A DNA stretch of 64,000 nt from the NCBI RefSeq assembly GCF_030815485.1, contig NZ_JAUSWV010000002.1:1-64000 (forward strand), in the 5' to 3' direction. Positions 44,045 through 57,506 of the stretch are shown here, piece by piece (within the stretch, counting starts at the first letter, position 1; every line of letters begins with the position of its first letter). Source of the DNA: Streptomyces rishiriensis (GTDB taxonomy: Bacteria > Actinomycetota > Actinomycetes > Streptomycetales > Streptomycetaceae). The translations under genes were made by a program, and so were the position numbers. The notes below the pieces were generated by a model. That model was not told where the DNA came from, ran no database searches, and saw only the letters and a list, made by a program, of their open reading frames with translations.

Positions 44045-45439
44045 GTGACGAGGGCGCGTATCGGGGACTACGTGATCGTGCGCGAGATAGGCAGCGGCGG
44101 CATGGGCTCGGTCTATCTGGGGCGCTCGCGTGGCGGACGCGAGGTCGCGATCAAGGTGATCAGGCCCGAGTACGCGGCCGACCCCCGGTACCGGGCCCGG
44201 TTCCGCAAAGAGGTCGAGGCCGCCCGCAGGGTCGGCGGCTTCCACACGGCTGCCGTGGTGGACGCCGACCCCGACGCGCCAGAGCCGTGGATGGCCAGTG
44301 CGTTCGTCAAAGGGCCGACGCTTGCCGACGAGATCCGGCAGCACGGCCCGTTGGGCGAGGCCAGGCTGTGGGCCCTGGCAGCGGCGCTGGCCGAGGCGCT
44401 GGAGGCGATCCACTCCTGCGGCCTCGTGCACCGCGACCTCAAGCCGAGCAACATCGTCCTGGCCGAGGACGGGCCGCGCGTCCTGGACTTCGGGATCGCC
44501 CGCCCGCTGGAAGGCACACAGCTGACCGTCGACGGCGGCGTGATCGGAACCCCCGGGTTCGTCGCGCCCGAGCAGGTACAGGGCCGCGGTGACATCACCG
44601 GCGCGTGCGACGTCTTCGCCCTCGGCGCCGTACTGGTCGCGGCGGCGGGTGGCAGCGCGTTCGGGCATGGCGAGCCGTACGGGCAGATGTACGCCGCTGT
44701 GCACCACGAGGCCGACACGTCCGCGGTGCCGCAGGCACTGCGGACCCTCGTGCGCGCATGCCTGCACAAGGAACCCGAACAGCGGCCGTCGCCAAGGTGG
44801 CTGCTCGATCTGTGCGCGGACGGCGGCGCTGAGGACCACACCGCCACCATGGCCGCCGGCTCCGCCCACGCCCCTACGGAGACGTCGACCCGGCCCGCGC
44901 CGCCACCTGCGCCCCCCGTCCTCTCGCCCGTGGCCGTGTATCAGTGCGACCCCAAGGGCTGGAACCGACAGATGCTGCGAAATCTGCTCTACCTACTCCT
45001 GCTCGTCACACTGACCACACTGAACATCACCGTCTTCCACCTGCCGGACGCGGTGACGGGACTGGCTGTCTTCGGCACGTTCCTGATGCTCATACGCTTC
45101 GTCGGCCTGACCAGCACCGGCAAGGAGCGGCTCCTCGTCAACGACCTGGGCATCGGGGTGGGTGCCCCGGACAACCTGATCGTGCTGCGCTGGTCCCGCA
45201 TCGCCGCCCTGGAGCTGGATCCCGAGGGCACCTGGCTGACGCTGCGGCTCAACACGGGGCAGCAACTCCCCATCGGCTTCCAGCACCCGACGTGGGTCCT
45301 CACCCGCGACGCCAAGGGCCTCATTCGAATCCACACCGGTCTACTCTCCCCAGCCGCCGGCGCGCCTCCGCTGCCGGACACGGTTCGCACCCTGGCCGAG
45401 CGCCACGGGGTCCCGCTGACGGAGCCCAGGTCCCGCTGA
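44045..45439 (+). CDS. Hanks-type Ser/Thr protein kinase, membrane-anchored
   Basis: A 464-residue kinase. The catalytic domain (residues ~7-255) has the glycine loop EIGSGGMGSVYLG, Lys in VAIKVIRPE, HRDLKPSNI and DFGIA, and GTPGFVAPEQV in the activation segment. A Pro/Ala linker follows; residues ~315-355 hold two membrane helices (LLYLLLLVTLTTLNITVFHL and the next ~20 residues), and the last ~100 resemble a PH-like domain. No PASTA repeats. GTG start with GGAGGGGG. It stands alone; targets unknown. Confidence 0.92.
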   Translation: MTRARIGDYVIVREIGSGGMGSVYLGRSRGGREVAIKVIRPEYAADPRYRARFRKEVEAARRVGGFHTAAVVDADPDAPEPWMASAFVKGPTLADEIRQHGPLGEARLWALAAALAEALEAIHSCGLVHRDLKPSNIVLAEDGPRVLDFGIARPLEGTQLTVDGGVIGTPGFVAPEQVQGRGDITGACDVFALGAVLVAAAGGSAFGHGEPYGQMYAAVHHEADTSAVPQALRTLVRACLHKEPEQRPSPRWLLDLCADGGAEDHTATMAAGSAHAPTETSTRPAPPPAPPVLSPVAVYQCDPKGWNRQMLRNLLYLLLLVTLTTLNITVFHLPDAVTGLAVFGTFLMLIRFVGLTSTGKERLLVNDLGIGVGAPDNLIVLRWSRIAALELDPEGTWLTLRLNTGQQLPIGFQHPTWVLTRDAKGLIRIHTGLLSPAAGAPPLPDTVRTLAERHGVPLTEPRSR

Positions 45440-45655
45440 AGGCACGGTGCACGACGCCGCCCGCGAGGAAGGTCGTAATGCCTCCCGACCAACCCGACCA
45501 AATGGGTCGGCTTCGCGAACCCGGGCCGGAAGTCGACGCCGGCCTGGGTATGCGCCCTGAGCGGCGCGTCCCAGCTCGGGGCGCAGGCAGCGACCGGCTG
45601 AGGCCCCGCCTGGCGCCTGTGGCGGATGTCGGACGGATCTGCGCTGGTTCAGTCA

Positions 45656-45830
45656 GGGAACGGCACCAGGGAACTGTCCAGCGAGGCCGTCTACACCATC
45701 ACCGACCTGCCTGCCGAACAGGCGAACGCGGCCGAGATGGCGTCTTGTGCTCGCGAACACTGGACGGTGGAATACACCGCCCACGGGGTTCGAGATGTTG
45801 TCTTCGGCGCCGGTGCGCTGCCATCGGCGC
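45656..45830 (+). mobile_element. ISAs1-family transposase remnant
   Basis: The plus strand encodes TRELSSEAVYTITDLPAEQA then CAREHWTVEYTAHGVRDVVF. This is the ISAs1 DDE-domain segment (E-YAVTSL--AEQA...AR--W-VEN-LHWVRDVTFGED) with part of the LHWVRDV motif mutated. The rest of the transposase is gone. Confidence 0.65.
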
Positions 45831-46332
45831 TCTCGCCCTGCGAAGGGCGCTGCAGCGCCGCCGCCGCAGACCGGGCGAGGAAATCGGCATGGCCTCGAGG
45901 GCTTCCCCGGCCGAGGCGAAGTTGGCGGCGGCCGCCGAACCGGGCGGCGGCGCCCGCCTCGACAGGGTGCTGAGGACCATGGCCCACCAGGCGGCCCAGC
46001 GGGAGGGCGCCGCAGTCCTGCCGCCACTGCGGGCCGCACGGCATCCGGACGGTAGAGGTGCTGCCCGAGGACCCGGTCCAGGAGCCGCAGGCGCCCTTCG
46101 TCTCCGGCAAGGGCGGCTGGTGGGTCCTGGACTCCGACGCCGTCGTCCTTCGTCTCCTGCCCAGCGCCACACCAGTACCTCACCTGTCGGACGCCTGGGC
46201 CTGGCAGGGCTATTCAGGGAGGCTAATTGGGCCCGACATGCGCATGCGTTCGCGCGCCCCCGTCGGCCAGGCTGACTGGGAAGCCCAGGGGGCCGGGAGC
46301 CGCCCCGGCGCCCGCAGCCAGAGGTTGCCGTC
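45831..46332. other. Degenerate coding-like stretch, not recognised
   Basis: Two plus frames look partly coherent: MASRASPAEAKLAAAAEPGG (from ~45889) running to HQAAQREGAAVLPPL, and a second (from ~46040) TVEVLPEDPVQEPQAPFVSG leading to GGWWVLDSDAVVLRLLP. They could be halves of one frameshifted small gene, but I know no family for it. Directly upstream of the DUF1931 gene, so that gene's promoter may also lie here. Confidence 0.3.
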
Positions 46333-46782
46333 ATGACCGTGATGTCTATCGCCAGGTTCGAAAGGTTCTTCCGCGCGGCCGCGGGGCTGGACGTCGACAA
46401 GAACGATCTCAAGCGCTACAGCGACTTCGTCGACGCCAAGCTCTACGATCTGCTGACCGTCGCCCAGGCCACTGCCAAGGCCAATGGACGCGACATCATC
46501 CAGACCTCTGACCTACCGATCACGAAAGGCCTGCAGGAGAGCATTCACCGCTTCCGGAAGATCGACCACGAAGTAGAAATCAAGCCGATCCTGGAACAGC
46601 TCGCCACCCACCCCGCTCTGGATCGCACGCCCGACGAGGAGACCGAGGCGGCCTATCCGGAGATCGTCGGCGGACTCAGTCTGGCCCTTGCCCAGAGCTT
46701 CAAGATCCTCCACCCCGACCTGAAGAACCCTCAGACCCGGCACTGGGACGAGGCCCGAGCCGTCTTCGACCTCCTGCTGTGA
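46333..46782 (+). CDS. DUF1931 double histone-fold protein
   Basis: A 149-residue protein of DUF1931. MSIARFERFFRAAAGLDVDK, AATAKANGRDIIQTSDLPIT-type sequence (LTVAQATAKANGRDIIQTSD) and a second similar half make a tandem histone fold, as in Aquifex aq_328. DNA binding is expected from the fold but not certain, since these proteins carry fewer basic residues than archaeal histones. The family occurs in bacteria of many phyla; its function is not established. First gene of the stress island; plus strand, so not in the minus-strand chaperone operon. Confidence 0.8.
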   Translation: MTVMSIARFERFFRAAAGLDVDKNDLKRYSDFVDAKLYDLLTVAQATAKANGRDIIQTSDLPITKGLQESIHRFRKIDHEVEIKPILEQLATHPALDRTPDEETEAAYPEIVGGLSLALAQSFKILHPDLKNPQTRHWDEARAVFDLLL

Positions 46783-46976
46783 GGGGCGACCGGACCAGGC
46801 GGTGCCTGCCACGGCCCGCTGCAACCGGTCCACGCTCCTGCGGCATTGCGCGGGGTTGAGGTCCCCCACGGCCTTCAGCGCACCCGGCAGTCCGTCGGGC
46901 GCCCGGCGGATCAGGCCAAGAACCCTGTATCAACCATGTGCGTGGGCCTTTCGTGCCGGGCGCTCGCCTCACCAGC

Positions 46977-47369
46977 TCAGTCCGCGAGGTCGGCCTTGCC
47001 GAAGAGGACCGCGTAACTGGAGGGGAGTTGGCTGATGATCTGATTCAGTTCTCCGCCGGTGACAGCGTCGGCAACGGTGGTGAGGACCGCGCTGGCGTCC
47101 CACTGCGCCGTACGCGGACGGGCATGGGTGCGCTCGGCGACCCGGCGGTAGAACTCTTCGATCCCGAAGCTCTGGGCCTGTTGCGGCGTGGCGTGGTGCA
47201 GAACCTGTCCCAGGGGGCCGGGCAGCTGGGATGCGAGGTCCTTGACCTCTCCCGGGCTGATCCGCTGGGCCAGCACTTCCAGCACGGCGTTGGTGACGTC
47301 CGCGGCTTCGTCCTGGTCGTTGTATTCGCCTAGCTCGCGCACACGGGCGAGGAATCCGTCGTATTTCAT
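46977..47369 (-). CDS. DUF2267 protein (first copy)
   Basis: A 130-residue all-helical acidic protein of DUF2267. Two related halves are seen, each with an RISPGEVKDLASQLPGPLGQ-type motif: the second reads VTGGELNQIISQLPSSYAVL. The biochemical role is unknown; the family is frequent beside stress and chaperone genes in actinomycetes. GGAAGG precedes the ATG. A second copy lies at 60686, so two DUF2267 genes bracket the chaperone cluster. Confidence 0.85.
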   Translation of the reverse strand: MKYDGFLARVRELGEYNDQDEAADVTNAVLEVLAQRISPGEVKDLASQLPGPLGQVLHHATPQQAQSFGIEEFYRRVAERTHARPRTAQWDASAVLTTVADAVTGGELNQIISQLPSSYAVLFGKADLAD

Positions 47370-47439
47370 CGCTGCCTTCCTTCCGTCCCGGTCATCGCTG
47401 GTCATGGAGGTCGCTCGGTGCGCTGTCGGGCCGGCCGGG

Positions 47440-47641
47440 TCAGTCCGCCGGCGCGTAGCTGCCGTTCGCAAGACTCTTGACCCGGGACTCCCGCTCGGCC
47501 TCACGCGGGGCACGGCGGAAGCGCCGGGGCCCCAGGAACGGCCGCCACGGCCTGTTCGACTCCGTCCCGGCTCGTCGGGCCGGCTTCGTGGAGCGCGTGG
47601 GTGATCTGTTCGATCTCGTCGTCGAGGCGTTGTTCGGCCAT
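47440..47641 (-). pseudogene. Small winged-helix-like stress-cluster protein, frameshifted
   Basis: Three minus frames in series give MAEQRLDDEIEQITHALHEA, a GRSWGP stretch and RRFRRAPREAERESRVKSLA with NGSYAPAD and a stop. Together they would make a ~65-residue protein in the style DEIE-...-AL-E-GP--R-EL---VGGR-WGPGRFR-AL-EA, common near actinomycete stress genes. Two indels within about 30 bp break it here. I know no function; a sequence error is quite possible. Confidence 0.5.
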
Positions 47642-47895
47642 GCCGGAGGCGGTCTCGTGCGCAGGGTGGTCTACTGTGCTGCGCTGCCACCTTCCGGGAC
47701 ACCGTTTTCGCTTTCTCCATGGAAGCGACACGATGCCCTGGCACTGCGCGCGAGGGTGCGGAGCGGGCGGAAGCAAGCGATGTCCGACGGCCCAGGAGGC
47801 CGAGCCTCACGGGGGTTGGTGGGCCGCCCCGGTGTCGGGCCTCGCCGGCCCGGCCGCGGTGCCGGATGGGGTGTCCGCACCGCGGCGTTCGCGTC

Positions 47896-48393
47896 TCAGC
47901 CGCTGCTCTGGGAGCTTTCACTCGTCTCGTTGATCTCGATGTGCCGGGACTTTGCGACCTCGGCCTTGGGGACGGTGATGGTGAGCACTCCGTCCGAGAT
48001 CTGCGCATTGATCTTTTCGGTGTCGACCTCTCCGGGCAGCCGCAGCCGGTACTCGAACGCTCCGGTGCGGCGGGTGCTCCGGCGCAGGACGCCTTTGCGT
48101 TCCTTCTCCTTGATCTCTCCGGTGACCACGAGCTCCTGGCCGTTTGCTTCGACGTTGACGTCCTTGCTTCTGACGCCGGGGAGTTCGATCTCGACGTGGA
48201 AGGCGTCGTCGGACTCCGTGACATCCGCCAGGGGGGTCCACGCGACTGCGGGCGCCGCGCTTCCGACCGTGGCTTCGATCAGTCCGCCCATCTCGTTGAG
48301 CAGTTGGTCGAACTCCGTCAGTGGATTGCGTGCCCAGCCGATGGGCCTCTCCTGAATTGCGCCGCCGCGGTGGCGGCGGACGGGCGTGGTCAT
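47896..48393 (-). CDS. Hsp20 / alpha-crystallin small heat-shock protein
   Basis: A 165-residue sHsp. The alpha-crystallin domain spans residues ~55-150, with FHVEIELPGVRSKDVNVEAN, LVVTGEIKEKE, GEVDTEKINAQISDGVLTIT and the anchoring I-x-I in RHIEINE. sHsps hold unfolding proteins for refolding by DnaK and ClpB, both encoded nearby. I start at the ATG at 48393 because GGAGG then has normal spacing; the ATG six bases earlier is too close. Confidence 0.95.
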   Translation of the reverse strand: MTTPVRRHRGGAIQERPIGWARNPLTEFDQLLNEMGGLIEATVGSAAPAVAWTPLADVTESDDAFHVEIELPGVRSKDVNVEANGQELVVTGEIKEKERKGVLRRSTRRTGAFEYRLRLPGEVDTEKINAQISDGVLTITVPKAEVAKSRHIEINETSESSQSSG

Positions 48394-48440
48394 TCCCATC
48401 GCCTCCTTCTCCTTCTCGTGATCTCGTCGCTCGCTGGGTG

Positions 48441-50231
48441 TCATGCGAGCCAAGCGGACTCCTTCGGACGGGTGTGCGGGGAGGTGTCGGCGCCGCCGGG
48501 CGCGGCCGTGTGGCCCAGGTAGCGGTGGACGAAGTGGACGGTCATCGCGCCTTCGCCGACGGCGGAGGCCACGCGTTTGACCGAGCCGCTGCGGACGTCG
48601 CCGGCCGCGAAGACCCCGGGCAGGCTGGTCTCCAGGGTCAGGCAGTCGCGTCCCTGGCTCTTCCAGAGACCGGGGCCCGAGCGGGCCTGGGCATCGGCCC
48701 CGGTGAGGAGGAATCCGCGTGCGTCGAGGGCGAGCGTGCCCGACAGCCACTGCGTGTACGGGTCGGCCCCCGTGAAGACGAACAGGGCCCGCACGGCGAT
48801 GCGGTGGTGTTCGCCGGTGCGGTGGTCGACCACGTCCACCGCCTGCAGCACCCCGTCGCCGATCACCTCCGTCACCTCGGTGTGCAGCAACACCCGTACT
48901 TGCGGATGGCGTTCCACCTGGTCGATCAGATAGCGGGACATGTGTGCGTCCAGGGAGGAGCCGCGTACGAGGAGGTTCACCTGAGGTGAGTAGCCGGCGA
49001 GGAACAGCACCGCCTGGCCGGCGGAGTTGCCGCCACCGATCACGGCCACGGGATCGGTGCGGCACTGCTGGGCCTCGTAGACGGTGGCCGAGTAGTGGAC
49101 GCTGACGCCCTCCAGACGCTCGATGCCGGGTACCTGGAGGCGGCGGTAGTGGGCGCCGGTGGCCAGCAGGACGGCACGGGCGGTGATCTCGCCGCCGTCG
49201 GCGAATGAGACGGCGTAGTGGCCGTCACGCGGCTCGATGCCGGTGGCCTCCGCCGGAACGGCGAGGCGAGCGCCGAACTTGCTCGCCTGGAGCACTCCGC
49301 GCTCGGTGAGTTCGGCGCCGGAGATCCCGGAGGGGAAGCCGAAGCAGTTGTCGATCCTGGAAGTGGTCCCGGCCTGGCCGCCGGTGGCCAGGGATTCGAC
49401 CACGGTCGTGTTCAGGCCCTCGGAGGCGGCGTTCACGGCGGCGGCGAGGCCGGCCGGGCCGGAGCCGACGATCAGCAGGTCGTCGCGGCCGTTCTCGGCG
49501 GGCAGCGGCGGCAGGCCGATGAGCCGGGCCAGTTCGCCGTTGCTGGGGTTGCGCAGCAGGGTGGTGTCGCGCCAGATGACCAGCGGTGTCTCCTGCGGGC
49601 CGACGCCGAAGCGCCGCAGCAGTTCCTCGGCCTCCTGGTCCGTCTCCAGGTCGATCCAGCGGTGCGGCAGCCGGTTGCGGGTGGCAAACTCGCGCAGCCG
49701 CCGGGTGTCCGGCGAGTAGCGCGAGCCGATGATGCGGAAGCCCGCGCCCTGTCCGACCAGCAGGGCGCGGCGGCCCAGGCAGGCGCGCAGCACCACGTCG
49801 CCGAGCGCGGGGTCCCGGTTGATCAGGCGGCGCAGTTGGTCCAGGGACAGGGCGATGATCTCGCCGGGTTCGCGGACCGCGGCGGTGTAGAAGGCCACCT
49901 GGTCGTGCAGGAGCCCGAGTTCGCCGATGAAGCGGCCGGGGCCGTGGACGCGCAGCAGGTGTTCTTCCGGTGTCCCGTAGTCCTCGATGATGGCGACGGA
50001 GCCGCTGAGGACGACGTAGAACGCCTCGCAGCGTTCGCCCTCCTGGATCAGCACGTCGCCGGCGTCCACGGAGCGCCGTTGGCCGTGTTCCGCGAGGCGG
50101 GCCATCTGATCGTCGCTCAGGCGGGGGTACGCGCCGTAGACGTCCGGGGTCTCGAACGGGACGACCTCGTCCGCGTCGTCGGTGCCGTCGGTCGCGGGCG
50201 CCGGGTCCGGCCGGGCCTCGTCCCCGGACAT
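48441..50231 (-). CDS. cNMP-binding plus thioredoxin-reductase-like flavoprotein
   Basis: A 596-residue three-part protein. Residues ~35-145 are a cyclic-nucleotide-binding domain (FIGELGLLHDQVAFYTAAVR). Residues ~165-245 are thioredoxin/glutaredoxin-like (GSRYSPDTRRLREFA). The rest is a TrxR-like FAD/NADPH domain: LLIVGSGPAGLAAAVNAASE, GGQAGTTSRIDNCFGFP, VAVIGGGNSAGQAVLFL, VFAAGDVRSGSVKR. The redox CxxC expected after VHYSATVY is absent (EAQQC follows), so it is not a canonical TrxR. Its ATG overlaps the Zn-UBP stop as TGATG, and it follows thioredoxin in the same operon. Confidence 0.88.
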   Translation of the reverse strand: MSGDEARPDPAPATDGTDDADEVVPFETPDVYGAYPRLSDDQMARLAEHGQRRSVDAGDVLIQEGERCEAFYVVLSGSVAIIEDYGTPEEHLLRVHGPGRFIGELGLLHDQVAFYTAAVREPGEIIALSLDQLRRLINRDPALGDVVLRACLGRRALLVGQGAGFRIIGSRYSPDTRRLREFATRNRLPHRWIDLETDQEAEELLRRFGVGPQETPLVIWRDTTLLRNPSNGELARLIGLPPLPAENGRDDLLIVGSGPAGLAAAVNAASEGLNTTVVESLATGGQAGTTSRIDNCFGFPSGISGAELTERGVLQASKFGARLAVPAEATGIEPRDGHYAVSFADGGEITARAVLLATGAHYRRLQVPGIERLEGVSVHYSATVYEAQQCRTDPVAVIGGGNSAGQAVLFLAGYSPQVNLLVRGSSLDAHMSRYLIDQVERHPQVRVLLHTEVTEVIGDGVLQAVDVVDHRTGEHHRIAVRALFVFTGADPYTQWLSGTLALDARGFLLTGADAQARSGPGLWKSQGRDCLTLETSLPGVFAAGDVRSGSVKRVASAVGEGAMTVHFVHRYLGHTAAPGGADTSPHTRPKESAWLA

Positions 50232-50494
50232 CAGACGAACGCCTCATGGACGAAGCACCACCGCCAGTCCTCGCCGGGCTCCAGCGATGCCGCGATGGGG
50301 TGGGCGTCTGCGGCGGCGTGCCGCCGGGCGTGCCGGTTGGGTGAGGAGTCGCAGCAGCCGACGTGGCCGCAGGTCAGGCAGAGCCGGAGATGGACCCAGG
50401 GGGAACCGAGCTGCAGGCACTCCTCACAGCCTTCGGGGGTGCGCGGCGCGACGGGCCGTACGAGGGCGAGATGGGGGTCGGCGTGGAGGGTCAT
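50231..50494 (-). CDS. UBP-type zinc-finger protein
   Basis: An 87-residue zinc-binding protein. CEECLQLGSPWVHLRLCLTC, GHVGCCDSSPNRHARRHAAA and AHPIAASLEPGEDWRWCFV reproduce the Zn-UBP pattern of Cys/His ligands. In eukaryotes the domain binds ubiquitin's C-terminus; the bacterial function is unknown. It is coupled to the flavoprotein downstream (TGATG) and follows the thioredoxin gene by 6 bp. Confidence 0.9.
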   Translation of the reverse strand: MTLHADPHLALVRPVAPRTPEGCEECLQLGSPWVHLRLCLTCGHVGCCDSSPNRHARRHAAADAHPIAASLEPGEDWRWCFVHEAFV

Positions 50495-50500
50495 CGCGGA

Positions 50501-50955
50501 TCATCCTTCCTGGGCCGGTGCGCGGCCCGTGATCGACTGCTCCACCCACTGGCGCAGCGCGGGGGCGGGTGCGGCGCCCGCCTGCCGGGCGACGGTCCTG
50601 CCGTGGGCCAGGACCAGCAGTGTCGGCACGGCCTGGACCTCGAACCTGCGGGCCAGCCGCGGGTTGCCGTCCACGTCGACCTTGGCCAGTTTGATCCGTC
50701 CGGCGAGGTCGGTGGCGACTTTCTCCAGGGCGGGGCTGACCATGCGGCAGGGGCCGCACCAGGTGGCCCACAGGTCGACGACGACGGGCACGCTCGATTG
50801 CTCGACCACCTCGGAGAAGTCGTCGTCGCTCGCGTCGACCATCCAGGGCAGAGGCTTCTTGCAGTTGCCGCACCTCGGGCTGCCCTCGGCGGCCACGGGC
50901 ACCCGGTTGGCGCGTCCGCAGTGCGGGCAGCGGGCGGTCGTGGCCTGCATGGTGC

Positions 50956-50959
<4 letters not shown>
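50501..50959 (-). CDS. trxC: Thioredoxin 2 type (zinc-ribbon thioredoxin)
   Basis: A 152-residue TrxC. The N-terminal zinc ribbon has CPHC (11-14) and CGNC (30-33); the thioredoxin fold follows with [20 protein letters not shown] (active site WCGPC, residues ~67-71) and the cis-Pro of AVPTLL. It would reduce disulphides during oxidative stress. Its ATG overlaps the ClpB stop by 4 nt (ATGA), so it is translated with ClpB. Confidence 0.93.
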
Positions 50960-53585
<2,626 letters not shown>

Positions 53586-53595
<10 letters not shown>

Positions 53596-53960
53596 GGTGG
53601 GGGATCACTCCTCGTCCCGGTGCGGCGCAGCGCGGCTTCGAGCAGGCTGATGCGGTCGAGCAGGTCGAGCACCAGTCCGATGGATGCATAGTTGAGGCAC
53701 AACCCGGTGCGCAGCCGCTGGACGCGGGCGAGAGCGGCCGGGGCCGTGGGGGCGAACGAGAGCCGCCCGGCGAGGTCGCGGTCGGCGTCCACCAGGCCGA
53801 GGGCCACGAACCGGCGGACCAGGTCGGGGTGGAGGCCGGAGCGGCGCGCCACGGTGTCCAGGGACAGCCTCGGCACGGGCACGATGGCGTACTGGACGCG
53901 CATGCCCGCCGGCGCCGCCTGGGTACGCTCGCGTCGCGCTGCGGCCGGTCGGTCGGTCAT
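53586..53960 (-). CDS. CbpM/MerR-like chaperone modulator
   Basis: A 124-residue protein. [20 protein letters not shown] is a MerR-like helix-turn-helix, and [20 protein letters not shown] a C-terminal coiled helix, matching the CbpM family that binds and inhibits CbpA-type J-proteins; HspR is a related fold. The ATG overlaps the DnaJ stop as ATGA. In the standard actinomycete operon this position is held by HspR; whether this protein binds DNA or DnaJ cannot be told from sequence. Confidence 0.75.
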
Positions 53961-54889
53961 CGGGTCCTCCGGGGGTCGAACGAGGAGACGGCTGCGAGTT
54001 CCTCGAACAGTTCGCGCTCGCGGTCGGTCAGCCGGGGCGGCGCCATGATCCGGATCTCTGCGTACAGGTCGCCGTTCTTTCCGCGGGGGTTGGGCATGCC
54101 CTCGCCGCGCAGCCGGAGCCGCCGGCCGCTGGAGGAGCCTTCGGGCACGTTGACCTTCGCCGTGGCGCCGCTGGGGGTGGACACGGGTACGGTGGCGCCG
54201 AGCGCGGCTTCCCAGGGGGTGACCGGGAGCTGGACGTGGACGTCCCGGCCTTCGAGCCGGAACTGGGGGTGCGGCTGGATCCGCACCCGCAGGTACAGGT
54301 CGCCGGCTGGCGCGTCGCCGCTGCCGCGGCCGCCCTCGCCCGCCAGCCGGATGCGCTGGCCGTCGATGACGCCGGGCGGCACGTCGACGTCGTAGCTCCG
54401 CTGTCCGGAGGGCCCCGCGAGGGTGACGCTCCGACGGCCACCGCGGTAGGCCTCCTCGACGGTGAGCGGCAGTTCCGCCTCCTGGTCGGCTCCCGGGGTG
54501 CGCATCCGTCCCGCACCGCCGAAGAAGGAGCCGAACAGGTCCTCGATGTCGACGCCCTCGCCACCGAATCCGGAGCCGGCGTACCGCACGCGGGGACCGT
54601 CGCCGCCCCGGCGGAAGCCGCCGCCGGCGCCCACGTCGGCGCCGACCCGCTCCTCCCAGTCGTCTGGGACCTTCCGGAAGTCCTCGCCGAACCGGTCGTA
54701 CTTGGCCCGCTGGTCGGGGTCGGACAGAACGCTGAAGGCCTCGTTGATCTCCTTGAAGCGGTCCTCCGCGCTGGGGTCCTTGTTGACGTCGGGGTGGTAC
54801 TTGCGGGCCAGGCTGCGGTACGCCCGCTGGATCTCGTCCTGGTCGGCGGTGCGCGGGACGCCGAGGACCTGGTAGAAGTCGCTTGCCAT
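53957..54889 (-). CDS. dnaJ: DnaJ-type co-chaperone (class B, CbpA-like)
   Basis: A 310-residue J-protein. The J domain has FYQVLGVPRTADQDEIQRAY and the HPD motif in ARKYHPDVNKD. A Gly/Phe-rich segment (~GSGFGGEGVDIEDLFGSFFG) follows, then two C-terminal beta domains. The four CxxCxGxG zinc modules of class A DnaJ are missing. It stimulates the Hsp70 upstream. Its gene follows grpE by 6 bp and overlaps the modulator gene. Confidence 0.92.
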   Translation of the reverse strand: MASDFYQVLGVPRTADQDEIQRAYRSLARKYHPDVNKDPSAEDRFKEINEAFSVLSDPDQRAKYDRFGEDFRKVPDDWEERVGADVGAGGGFRRGGDGPRVRYAGSGFGGEGVDIEDLFGSFFGGAGRMRTPGADQEAELPLTVEEAYRGGRRSVTLAGPSGQRSYDVDVPPGVIDGQRIRLAGEGGRGSGDAPAGDLYLRVRIQPHPQFRLEGRDVHVQLPVTPWEAALGATVPVSTPSGATAKVNVPEGSSSGRRLRLRGEGMPNPRGKNGDLYAEIRIMAPPRLTDRERELFEELAAVSSFDPRRTR

Positions 54890-54895
54890 CGACGG

Positions 54896-55510
54896 TCACT
54901 CCCGCTTGGCCACGATCACGGCGGCCGGCCGCAACTGCCGTTCGCCCGATCCGTAGCCGGGGCGCAGCACCTGGACCACGGTGTTCGGTTCGGCGTCGGC
55001 GTCCTGGACCACGCCGACGACCTCGTGCCGGGCGGGGTCGAACGGGGCACCGGTCTCCGCGTGGCGCTCGAAGCCGAGGCGGTCGAGGATCGTGACCGCC
55101 TGGTCCCGTACGGCCCGCACGCCCTCGACGATCGCGTCGGGCTCCGCGCCGGCGTGGCTCAGGGCCAGTTCCAGGTTGTCGATGACGGGCAGCAGGGCCG
55201 AGGCCGTGCGGGCCCGTTCGGCCACGCGCTCCCGGTCGAGTTCTCTGGCGTGGCGTTTGCGCAGGTTGTCGAGGTCAGCCAGAGCACGGCGCCAGCGGTC
55301 CTCGACCTCCTTGAGCGCGGCCGTGTACTCGTCGTCGGGTGCGGCCGGGCCGGTCGCCGCGTCGGGCCCCGGTTCGGCCCGGTCGGTCGGCGGCCCGGGC
55401 TGGGGCAGGTCCGCGCGCGGCGGCCCGGCCTGGGGCATGTCCCCGCGCGGTGGAGCCACGGCGCCTTCCGGCAGCGGATCCGGCGAGCGGTCCTGGGGAG
55501 GGATCGGCAT
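54896..55510 (-). CDS. grpE: GrpE nucleotide exchange factor
   Basis: A 204-residue GrpE. A Pro/Gly/Asp-rich disordered N-terminus (about 60 residues) precedes the coiled coil (LKEVEDRWRRALADLDNLRK) and beta domain (GAPFDPARHEVVGVVQDADA, VVQVLRPGYGSGERQLRPA). It releases ADP from DnaK. It lies 10 bp downstream of dnaK in the same operon. Confidence 0.93.
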   Translation of the reverse strand: MPIPPQDRSPDPLPEGAVAPPRGDMPQAGPPRADLPQPGPPTDRAEPGPDAATGPAAPDDEYTAALKEVEDRWRRALADLDNLRKRHARELDRERVAERARTASALLPVIDNLELALSHAGAEPDAIVEGVRAVRDQAVTILDRLGFERHAETGAPFDPARHEVVGVVQDADAEPNTVVQVLRPGYGSGERQLRPAAVIVAKRE

Positions 55511-55520
55511 GACGGACTCC

Positions 55521-57437
<1,917 letters not shown>

Positions 57438-57506
57438 GAGGAACTCCTTCCGCGACGGGCAATCTCCGTTTCGCCCACGGAGTCGCGCCGGGTCTTCCGC
57501 ACTCGC

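Noticed and set aside
57438..57506. Search for HAIR (CTTGAGT-N7-ACTCAAG) or CIRCE near dnaK
   Set aside because: No acceptable match was seen by eye; a computed motif scan would be needed for a firm negative.
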